From: Lineus longissimus
Taxonomy: Eukaryota; Nemertea; Pilidiophora; Heteronemertea; Lineidae
Direction: 5' to 3'
DNA: 64,000 nucleotides
Assembly (NCBI RefSeq): GCF_910592395.1
Contig: NC_088319.1
Span: 11,098,001-11,162,000 of the forward strand
The notes beneath the pieces are model-generated. The model saw only the letters and a program-made list of their open reading frames with translations, did no database searches and was not told the DNA's origin. Within the stretch, counting starts at the first letter, position 1, and each line of letters opens with the position of its first letter. The position numbers were made by a program, and so were the translations under genes. Positions 13,701 to 25,700 of this stretch are shown here, piece after piece.

Positions 13701-16700
13701 AACTGTCACACAACTATCTGATCAAATGCGCCGACTCAAATACATAATCATTCACACATTGACTTTATAGGAAGTTCTTCAGCTACTACAATACGAACCT
13801 TCTGTCAGCTTTGTAGTTCATGTAGAACTGCCGGTAATAGCCCGCCGATTTCTCTTGTGAAGGGTCTGAGATAAGGTCATCAATGTTGGCAGTGCCAGTG
13901 TGTGCACTTGAAGCACATGGTGGGAAACGTTAGGGAAATGGGAATCGAGCAATCCATCCAGGCAGTGGTGATCCATGAGTCAAGATCCAGGAAATCCATC
14001 GGTCCAGCTATCCAGCTTTTTCGAATACACTATGGTCAGTTAGGAATATATTACGGTGACCAGACCAGGAGTATTCATGAGGGAGGTTGATCAGGCTGAT
14101 CTCAGAATACTGATGCAGTCCACGTCCTTTGATACCTTGCTCTAGTCAATGAGCCAAATGGTAATGTAGCCTGATAGGTGAAATGTGGTCGGAATCTCGG
14201 GACTTTGTCTCACACTATCTTTGTGAGGGTGTAAAATGGTGATGATTTTCTTTGAGGACAACACAAAAATGGTTGGATATCTTTATTCTTTTAGGGATGA
14301 ATCCAACCAGGGCCAACGGGATAGTCCAGTTCAACTCCAGTATCAGGCAGGCAGCTCAAGGACAACTCTCGACTTCTAGCACCCCCCCCCCCCCCCCCCC
14401 CAATAGCAAATCTCTTGAAGTTTCCATTTTGTTATCGTTTTAGAGAGAAGCCCAACCTGATCTCGGTTATAGATGCGAATGGGACAGTCCAGTTCAACTC
14501 CAGTATCAGTCAGGCAGCTAAAGATAACCCTCTTCTTCTACCGTACAGTGCATATGCTCCCAATGGGACAGTTGAGGTAGGTGGCATTGCTTCTGATGTT
14601 CAGGTTCGGTAAAACAACACCAGGGTTGTCAAATATCCAATTTTAGGGCGATTTCAGACTTTTTCCTTTTGCTAAATGCTAAGCTTGAATGGAAAGACTT
14701 CTGTCTCGACTCTCTGTGGATTTTTTGTGTCTGATGTTATATCACCTTGGTTTTTATTCCAGGGGGAGCTAGTTTATGCTAATTATGGCACGGTGGAAGA
14801 CTTCAAGAACCTGAAGGATAACAAAATCACGGTGAAGGGAAAGATTGTGTTAATGCGGTATGGACGAACATTCAGAGGGGACAAGGTAAGTTGTGGTTGT
14901 TGTCGTGTGGTGATAAACTGGGAGGGCAGATTCAGTTCCGACCTAATCATTCTCAAAGACTATGAGTTCCAATGGTTGTTTCATGGCTAACTGGGCAGGA
15001 CAGACAACCTTCTGTTCTTCTCACTTCACTAAGCTAGAGGGGTTGGTAGTATCACCTCGATTATTCTTTACACCTTTTGATGCGATGTCTGCCAAGTGCC
15101 TTCCCCAAGGTTTAGATTTCTCTGCAAGTGGTGACATCTGGGGTTTTGCAAAACTTACCTTTACTCGCCTTCCAGCAGCTTGATTTGTTACTGCCTATAT
15201 AGCCTCCCTTTTAGTTGATAGGCAACAGACATAAGGTAAAAAACACATCTTAAAGGCCTACACCATTCGTTAAATATTTGAAATTTGTTATAGAATTTAA
15301 CAAAATTTCAAATTGTGTAAATACATACTGGCTATAAAACTTCGACAACGTCGTAGTGTAGACAGATATACAAATATTCCAAGTACATGTACGCATAATA
15401 ACTGCACTGCGGCATTGTGTATAACTGCATTTCTATTTCCTGGACCACCAGTAGTTACGAACAGCATACTCCTTTAAGGACTAATGCATTTAATTTAGAA
15501 AAACATACGAGATTCATTCCCCATGCAATGCCAGTCGTCATAAAAGCCTCTTAGATGTAACATTATCCCAGCTTTGCGCAGAAAACGTCATCACAATAGT
15601 GCGGATAGCATTACAAATGACTGAGGGGAGCCAATTGTCATGGTCGGTAGATGGTGAAAAAAGCAGCAAAGTTTTTTTCTCCATGGCTTGGATCAGAAAC
15701 AGGTGATATGGATCAGCAGTTAGGTGATCTGGGTAGGCCGAAGATTGTTTTATTGAATACCTGGGTGGAAGAAGATGGTGTCTAGCCACAAGAAAGGTCT
15801 GCCATTTTAATGTGGATGCTAGCTGACCTATCAATGATTTGTTAATGAAACTTGTGATGGCTCCGTCGTAGCGGTTCTCTTTCAACAAGATAGTGACGTT
15901 TTCCTGAGTGATATCAGAAAATTTTACCAACAATGTCAAATTACCTTGCCAAAATCTGTTAAAAAGAATGAAGGCAACAGGTGCACTTACTAAATATTTT
16001 CAAAGAAAGGGAAATAAGCCCTTTATCCTGTGCACCTGGGCCCGGTTGCTCAAAGCAAATTTCTGTCACTAATGCTAGCGTAAACTTAACTTTCCGTTGA
16101 AGAATTTCATCCGCCATGAAGTAATTCAGTCAGAATAGAGATTCTTCAAACAATGACAAAGCATTTGAGTGTTAAAGAACTAACCTCTAAATTTTCGATG
16201 TCAACTGTCCATCTTGATCATGGAGTGACCTAGTCTTTTTCTGGGACCTCAACTTGGCGTTTGAATTCTGAGGGGCTTAAAGCTAGGTGCACACAGAGCT
16301 TAGTGCCTGCGTGATCATAGCCGCAAGGCTCTGCGAGGACGCAAATGTCTGTGTGCACTAGAGACCGCAACCATTTAGTTCTTGCGTCCCGGGGCGCAGT
16401 CGGAATCGCAAGGATCAAAATGATTTGATATTTGTCGGAGCCGTATTCGCCGCAGCCATAGGACGCAAGGCTGCGCAAGCAGTGTGCGCCGCTCGCCTGC
16501 GCATTGATAGAATTTTCCGACAATCTAGTACCTCTCGACCAGTCAAATCGTTGCTGTTACACCACATAATTTCAAGATGGCAGTGCCCACAGACATGGTT
16601 GAAGAATGGAACGAGGAGCGAGATGAAACATTGGTGATGATTTGGCATCGTCGATGTCACACATGATCGCAACAGTCTAGAGGATTGCGTCATCGCATGA

Positions 16701-19700
16701 CTTTGGGGGATACGGCTTGCAGCTGCGATCACGCAGTCACAAGCTCTGTGTGCCTCTAGCTTAACTGAGGAGATACATGTAACGCTATGTTAAGTTAATG
16801 CCAGCGTTAGTGACAAAATTCGTTTTAAACAACCTGGCCCACGGCCACAAAAACCAACTCCTCAAAAAGGATTGGTAATGGCCTTAGCTCACTGAGTGGT
16901 CTTTGCTATATTTTGTCCTATTGCCAGCGTGTTCCACTTTGATGTCATCCCACTGGCAAACGATGGAAAAAGTGCAAGACGTTTTTTCCCTCTTTCTCGG
17001 ATCAATAATTAGCAGGCGGCAAAAAACCAAGATCACGGATCAGGGATCTTGGTTCTTGTGGTGGTCAATGTCTGTGCATGATACGAATAATATCATTAGT
17101 AAAATTACCTCACATCTGGTTTTCTCTTTGCCAAACTACAGGGTGTGTCAGCGATAGACCAACTAGTTTGACAAACCCATAATCTGGGTATAGCATGTAT
17201 AGTGCAACTGTCCTGTAATTTTACCAGTTAAACTTCCCAACCTCGATTGAAAGTTGCATAAGTAGTTTTGTCGCAATCTGCTGTTACGAATCCACCGAAC
17301 AGTAGTGCTTATTTTGTCAACTGAAGACGACCTTGGGTAGACTCAGTCCATTTTGCCTTCAACATTATGTTCATCTCAAGATTAGGCCTCCAGTTCTTTT
17401 TATCATGTGATTGTATTCCCCTTCAGAATAAAATTGTTTGCAATGCTTCTAATGAATATGACAACTTGTGAGTTAAGAAGATCATTGGGTCCTTCTCCTC
17501 ACATTTTCTCATCAAGCCATTTCTCAAATTGGAGACGTGACAATTCACACGAGGAGTGAAAAAAAACGTCTTTCCAGGGAGCCTGTTTGACTTGAGTCAG
17601 CTCACTTGTTCAGTTCTGGTTACACGCATATAGAAAAGAACTGTTTTGTGTATCAATTTATTTCCCTTTCCAACTCTTTTCACGGGTAGTTTGCCTTCTA
17701 TTCATACAGCTTCATCGTAAAAAAGTGGTCAGTTTTTTATGATTGCTTGTATCCATGGCAAGACTTTCATGTTTTGAAGAACTTGATCACACTGAAAAGA
17801 AATTTGGTTTGCGAATGTTTCCTCCTATGTGTCGTGTGTTGGTATTGCAGTTTGAGAGAAAACTTTTAAAACAATAAGCTTATCGCTTTTTTTGCTTAAA
17901 AGAATGACACTGCGATTATATGCAAACCTTCCTAATGAATCAGGCTCTATTTTTCCTCGTGATATCATTGTCAGTGAGAGGCATGACAATCACTATGTCA
18001 AACTTTGACTCCTGTGACGTTTTGGTGATAAAAGAACCAGTGGCATAACAGTATTATTAGTGAAAATGCATGTATCATAATGTATTAGGAGATCACATCA
18101 CATGATAAAAAAGTTCTAACGAAGATTGTTGCACATTAAGCAAATGTTAAGCAGATATACTGACTTTAATCATGAGAATATCCAAGTCTAATAGCAGTTG
18201 TTTTAGTTCATTATGTGTCTCCTAGGTGGCCAAAAACTGCTCCATTCAGTGCTGTCACCTGGGATCCAATTTATCAACTAAAAGTTGCTTTCACTTGAGG
18301 TCAGTTCACAGGATTTTCTAGCCATGTCAATACATGTATATCTGGTTTGGGAGCAACTCTTTTGCGGAAACTTTTGTTTTATATGCAGTACATGTAAGCA
18401 CCTAACTGATCATGATAATAGCATTTTTGCTCCGCCCCTGAAATATTGTCAAGAATTAAAAAACTACCTCCTTTGAGGATTTGGCGCACGGCACGGCCTA
18501 CTTTTCACTTGATTTTTCGTTCCCAGATTGAACAAGTGGAACAACAGGGAGCCATCGGTGCCATATTGTACACAGACCCATCCGATTACGCGAAAGACAT
18601 GACGGAGGTTTGGCCGAATGGATGGTGGATTCCGGGAGATGCGGTGCAGCAAGGAAATGTGCGATCGGTCGGGCGGGGCGACCCTCTTACACCGCATTGG
18701 CCCTCTATTGGTAAGAACTGAATTACAGACGCCCGTTTGTGACCTGTATATAGCCACCCAGTAATCACGGTGGTGATTCAAACACAAAATCATTTGTTTC
18801 ATTTGGAAATTGTTCATGCGTAACTTATGGTGCTTCTCGCATTCACATTTGGCCAAGTTATTGGTGGGGTTGACTGTTGATTACGTAATAGGCTGTTACA
18901 CCTTCTATTCCCCTGAACAGCTGCAGTAGTCGACACAATTTTTTAAGCACGAGCGAAATTGCCTACAAAATATGCCAGTGCAGCAGTGGCGTTTGTCAAT
19001 TTCATTGAAACGACCACCAAATCAAACAAACGGCGAAAGCTTATAAAGGGTTAATAATTAGGAGAATATCTGCAGTGGATATCTGTCTTATCACACAAAA
19101 CTGCAATTCATCATTTTACGCTGTAATATTGGAGCTATTTTCATCAATATGACATTGTTTGGTTGAGCCATCAATCACCACTTTGTAGGACATGCGAGAC
19201 ACAATTACAGTAGTGCCTCTCTTAGCAGACACCTCTTTATAAAGGACAACCTCTCTATTAAGGGCACTAGCTTTGGTCCTAAATTGGTTGTTTCCATTCA
19301 ATTTGACCTCTCTAATCAGGACACCTCTCTATTAAGGAAAGCACTTGTCAGTCCCGAGGGTGTCCTTAATAGAGTGGTTCTACTGTACATGTAGATTAAC
19401 TCTGACGAGAATGTGTTGTGCACGACCAGGTGAAATTACTGGTGATGGCGAAATCTCATGTAGGATCTAATTTAATGGAGGAGTTTCAGGAGTTGCTTAC
19501 GGTTACCACAGTATAGTCAAAAAGTACAGGGATGCATCCAAAATGGTACACAAATATTTAATTCTCGCAACCACTTCTGTCAACTGGTGTCATCATGCCC
19601 AAAGACCAATATCGTGGCGTGGTAGGGAGTAATGATTTCATCCTTTTCTACAGAGTGGCCCAGAAAAGGTATCCAAAGAACAGTTGGTGAACAATATGAC

Positions 19701-22700
19701 TTCTATTGTTCCCTGGGCCACCCTGTATAAATAATGGCCGGGTCTATTTGGCAAGCCGCTCGCCGAACAGGCATCTTTTTTTTCCTGTTTGGAGAGCCGC
19801 TTGCCAAACAGCACTAAAAAGCCACCCTGTTCGGCCAGCCGGGCTTGCCAAACAGGTAAAAAATCTACCCTGTTTGGCGAGCTGGAGACTTTACTTTAAT
19901 ATTAATGAGTTCGGCTCTCCATTCAGGACAAGAAAAAGTCGCTGTTTGGGAAGCCGGGCTTGCCAAATAGTCACTTCCATAAATAATATCAAATAGCAAA
20001 TCTTTAATTGTGGTAATAGATAGTTGCTAAGGTCAAGTTATTCTCTCTGCTTGCAGATGGTGCCTACCGCATCCCTGAGTCTGATGCAGCCCTACCCAAG
20101 ATTCCAGTCCAACCAATCGGATATAGTGATGCCTATAACCTTATGAGGTGAGATATGGTTTTTTTCCGCACTAGGCCTTATGGAGACAACTTTGAGAAAA
20201 GACTCGGTGCTTGATGATCCAGTTCAATTTCCTGTCAATAGATCATGGAGACACTGTTACTTTCCTTGCCATCTTTAGGGATATCCTCAGAAATAATATG
20301 TCGTAAGCCCATTGACTTATTCCAGCCGTCCTGATTACTTTTTCCGCTACAATGAGAAAAATTGATTGGGGAGAATGAGTCTTTCTTGCCCTTTGTTGCG
20401 TCATTATTTTCGAATTCCCCCTCGTCGCAACTTCAAAGCAAGGGTGCAACAAGATCAACTCAAAAGTTATGTCTTCCTTAATGGCTTCACCTTATGAGAG
20501 AATTTGGGTCAATGAGACAAAAATTGCCTTTTTAGCTCAGCTGACAAGCTGAGCTATTCATATGAGTAAATGGTAGAATGAATGTCCGTCTGTCTGTCTG
20601 TCTGTCTGTCTGTTAAACAGGCACGTTTCAAAACTATGGTGGATAGGCGATAGATTTTCCCTATAAGCCATTTAGACCCTTCAGGACTCCTGAATAGACC
20701 AAGTGTGGGTCCGGCAGGATTAACAGTTTGGCCACCAGGGGGCAAAAAGCCTAAATCACAAAACAATTTTTTGGCGCTTTATTCAAGCAGATAGAAGCTT
20801 GAAATAAAGTTGAAAAGGACCGTATGCATGTAGGTCTTGAAACTACTAAGAGTAGTTTTGATTGATACTACCAGTTGGCGTTACTGAGCCAAAATCTGTG
20901 TTGACCTAGTTTAAGCTTGATTTGAATTTCCCGCTCTTGTATGACTCTGAAGGTTGTGGGTTCCAATCCCACTTCGGGTCAATTTTTTTTTTTTTTTAAT
21001 TTGTACTTTTTTCACTTGTAAATACATTTTCTTTACTTTTTTGAATAATTTGGTGGGCGGCCATCTTGGTTTTTTTTTCTATTTTAAAGCCTTTGCTGTA
21101 TCCAGAGTGACATGAATTTTATGGTTGGTGTACAATAAGTCTCCTTTACATGATATCACATGGGCTTTCTATTTGACCTACTTTTCAAGGTCAGCCTGGC
21201 TCAGGCACTTAGATTTGACTAATAAGTGGCATATTTGTCACCATTTAAAAGTCTTTTTACTTTGGTATGTTTGCCTGATATATTGACAAAACTGAGGTTG
21301 AAAGAGATCTATCGGGTACTTTCCATGTTCATATATTTCAGCTGAGCGCCAGGCCCTTGGGCCTCTTGTTATCATCATTTGCTTAGTATTTCTGGCCCGA
21401 AGATACTAAATGGACCTGCAGTCTCAAGCTTTCATGCCCAGAGAAAATTATCTCGTGCAATTTGGTGACTCGGATCAGCCTCTCATGCAGTTTTCTTATT
21501 TCCTCAAATTCAGGCTGATGAAGGGACCGACAGACAACTATTTCAAAGGTGCGATGAATGTATCATACGGTATGGGACCTGGATTCAAGGAACCAAACCA
21601 GGACTGGTAAGCACTGGTTTTATGAACACAGAATATTTGAACAGACTTTCAGAGAGAAGGGCCGAACGAGGACGTGAACATTTTCTTTGTTTTCTTCAGC
21701 TTTCGCTCTGCACTTTAAGGTGATTTTCTCCAGGGAGTATTGCTCCTCCAAGGCGGGATGAGCCACTACTTTTAGGTGCCAATTGGATTAATTTGCAAGT
21801 CAAAAATACAATCCTTGGTTCTCCCCGTGATCAAACCCGGGCCATTTTGCTTGGTAGCCAGCAGTGTTAACCACAAGGCAATGAGGCTCCTTAGCGTGAA
21901 AATAAAACAGACAGACAGTCTGACATTATCTCACCTAAGCCCTTCTGGATACTGGACTAAACATTGCTTATGCTGTATCTTTCAGGAAAGTGAGATTGGA
22001 GGTGAATAATTACAGAGAGAGAAGGAATATAACGAATATCATTGGTTACATCAGAGGGAGTGAGGAGCCGGGTAAGTGTGTGATTGTTGTTTCAAAATCC
22101 TAACCAAAGTCAGACTTGTTTAAATGCTTTCGGTATTGTACGTGATATCTACCCTACAAATATCCCTGCAATCTTGTTTTGTTCTCTTCAGACCGTTACG
22201 TGATCATTGGTAACCATCGCGACGCCTGGTCGTACGGAGCCCAAGACCCTGGCAGCGGGACAGCGGTACTTTCTGCTCTGGTGGCGGCATTTGGAAAATA
22301 CCACAAACAAGGAGGTAAGACGACTGCTGGGAACGATGGGAGATCTATCAGAAATACAGTTCCAAGTCACAATTGACATCCTTTCTGCTTTGCGCCGAAT
22401 GAGTTAAGACTTATCAAATTGGAGCCTGTTTTTACCAACACCAATCTAGACCGACGTCTCATCTTCTTACTTATCGCATTAGTTGCTTTCCTTTTCAGAA
22501 TGGCAGCCAAGAAGAACTATCATCTTTGCCAACTGGGACGCAGAGGAGTTTGGCCTGATCGGGTCATACGAATGGATTGAGGAACACGCACAAGAGCTGA
22601 CAGATCGTGCCGTGGCTTACCTGAATATGGACTCGCCAATCAAAGGTAAATATCAGAAACACTGAACACTTTCAGTGCCATCCGACGTAGATCTATGTCA

Positions 22701-25700
22701 CTTTTTCGTGATATTTTCGCAGCGCTAAAATTTGACGAACTTGCTCATTTTCTGACTGGCTATAGCGTTTGCGGCTGAAATTCAGTAGTTAATGCATTCA
22801 ATTTGAACTGTTCACACTTTTAAAGTTAGTGTCTGATGGTGCATTTGCGAAAATAAATGCTCTTGAAAAATTCAGGGTTTTACCGTAATGATTTAAAACA
22901 CTGCCGCTGTGTAATTTCATGCTTGAAATTCATCTCTTTTCCACATGTTCCAGGGAATTACATCTTCGCTGCTTCCTCGAGCCCACTTCTAAAACAAGTC
23001 ATCTACAACTCGACCATGAAAGTGCCGTGTGTCGATGAGGGTCATCCGAACATGACCGTGTTTGAAAGGTGGTCGGGTTTATCATCTTATAAGGACAGTG
23101 ATTATAGCGAGAATCCACAGTAAGTTCAAAGTCATTCCGGGGGATTTCCAGTCAAAATGTTGCTTCATTTAGGAGGTTGAGCTGCACATTGAGATAAGGA
23201 CGAGTTTCCGTTAAAATCTCAGTGAGGTGAAAAATTTCGCCATCTGTAAAATGAGGCTTTGAGTGTTACAAAACCACACATGCACTTGACCTACTTTTGA
23301 CTTAAATCCTGTTACTCAAAGTGGATCATTGGTTGCCAACAAGATTTTTCCACTTCCCCCTGTCCTGGGCAATTCTCTCAACTTGGGTCCAGTTCATCCC
23401 TATCATCCTAACCTCATGGTCTGTCGATCGTCGCCTTGTCGTCCTCGGCCTGCCTGGACACCGTCTGCCTTGCGGATTCCACCTGAGTTGCATGCCTTGT
23501 GATGTCGTTCCTAGGCTTTCTCCGAGTGCACAAACTAGACTAATTTTGGATTCAGAAAGTAACCACATCAACTTTGATTTTACACTGTTTCCTTTCTCTG
23601 CAGGATTCGCTCGCTCGGAGCAGGCAGTGATCAGACTGGGTTTCTCCACACGATGGGTATTCCCTCCATGTACCCAACCTATAGGATGGACAAAAAAGTG
23701 AGTTCGCATGCTACCAGTTTATTTGATGCTGGAAAGTTACTGAGGGGTTCCAACATCACTTTTGAGGTCTCCATTCGTGCCCTTACCCATGTAATCAGAG
23801 GTCAAATTGCCAGGAACATTCCAATATGTCCAAATTTTTGGCTGTTAGGATCAGTTGAGTCCGTTCATGTTTTCTAGATGCCATTGCCAGATTGACATCC
23901 AAACTCCTGCCATTGCAGACTGGGATAATAAATGGTCCCAAAAGTGCACTGGACAAAGTGAGAAACCATGGAAATACACTACATAAGAACCCAACATCAA
24001 CATCATCAGTGTGTCACAAGCATATGCTTCCTCTTTCAGAAGTACGGCCTGTTGCCTTCCATGCCGTTCTACCACACCCGGCTAGACATCTTCGATATGA
24101 TTGATAAGTTTGTCGATCCCGGCTTCCGTGCCCACGAGGCGTACACCAAGGTGATGGCTGAGGCCCTACTGGAGTTAGCGGAGGCAGCAAAACTCCCCCT
24201 AGATATTCGCACATACGTCGATGTGCTGGAAAGCTCATTTAAATATGTCAAGGACCACTTTGGTGCCATCCTTGCTATCAAGCAGATCTCTTTAGGTATG
24301 TCTATATACAGGAAAAATCTGTTCTCTTTCCTTCAAAGGGGTAGGTCGTTTGTATTCAATCATGGGTCGGGAAAATTGAAATGCAGTACACAGTGCTGTA
24401 GTGCAGTTGTTATGTATGCAATATTGCTCAATCTTTGTATCAATAGTATGCGTATATTTGTCTACACAATGGCAATGTTGAAATCTATATCCAGTTCATC
24501 TTTCGTATTGGAAATTTTCAAATTAGATGACATATTTCAAATTTTTAATGAACAGCGTAGGCCTTTTGTAACCATTAATCCTGGGGACATATCCTTGCCA
24601 TATCAAGCGCGGAATGTGCTGTCCATTAAGATCTCCCTTCTGCAACTATTACCATCTACATATATGCTCAGCTTTTCCAACATGTCTAACTGTTGACTAC
24701 TTTGATATTACGGAAACCAATGCTAAATCTGTGGAATACCTGAAAGATTATCTCATACACAAAATCAGGTCTAAAAAGGATGACCTATGAAAAAGCTTCT
24801 TACATACTTTATTTCAAGTGCGATACTTGTCAGTTTGTGACTAGATGAGCCGTTGGATCCAACCGACAACGTGTATCAACTATATGTTTTGTCTATTTCA
24901 GATTCCTTACGTTCTTCCATTGATTTATTTAAAACATCCGCAGCGGACTTCCTCATCCATTTCAACCGTATTGATACAAAAAAGTGAGTGTGCCAAGTTT
25001 TAGCATCACGAAAATTTAACGGTTTATATTATTAAGCATTGATCATGTAGTAAGAAAATGCAAAGTGTAACTTTATGTATAAGGCAGATTAGAAAACTGT
25101 AACAGCTAGTATAAATCTCTTATTCTCAACTAAAATAATGTGTGATTGACTGCTTTTTTTCCTGTATGAAACCTGGAAGTTCAGAGAGAAACATATGTTC
25201 AGAAGCAGAATTGGATAAAACCGCCGATTTTTAGCAAAATTTAGATGAATATGTTTACTTTTTGAACCAGACTATCTAGGCCTACTGGTACCCTAAATGA
25301 TTTAAGCGTCAACTATTTAATCGGATACGATGAATTCATGTTTCGTTTCCAGTGTCCTCCAGTTGCGAGAAGTGAACGACCGTCTACTTCAAGTCTCCAG
25401 AGCCTTTGTTTACGAGCCAGGTCTCCCTGGGTCACCTCAACTCAAGTAAGTCAAGGCCTTGCAAGGTGGCTTCCCCCGTCTCCTTAAAGTCAGCTTGGGT
25501 TCGCTTAAATCGCTTCAGTTCTCAGAGTGGCAGAATTTTAATTTTTTGAAGTTTTCAGCAATGTTGGCCTCTGTGTCTTGCTAGTCTTTGTCTCCCCCAT
25601 CTCTTAGCCAGCTTTGGGTGTTTGCTTTAAACACTTTCAGCACTAACAGATGTAGTTTCACAAATCAGTGACGGTTCTGTACTTAGTTGCTTTATAGACC

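Noticed and set aside
23326-23709. 127-codon minus-strand open frame as a gene
   Set aside because: The first part is antisense to peptidase exon 23604-23697. Only the last ~55 codons are meaningful, as a LINE reverse-transcriptase tail.
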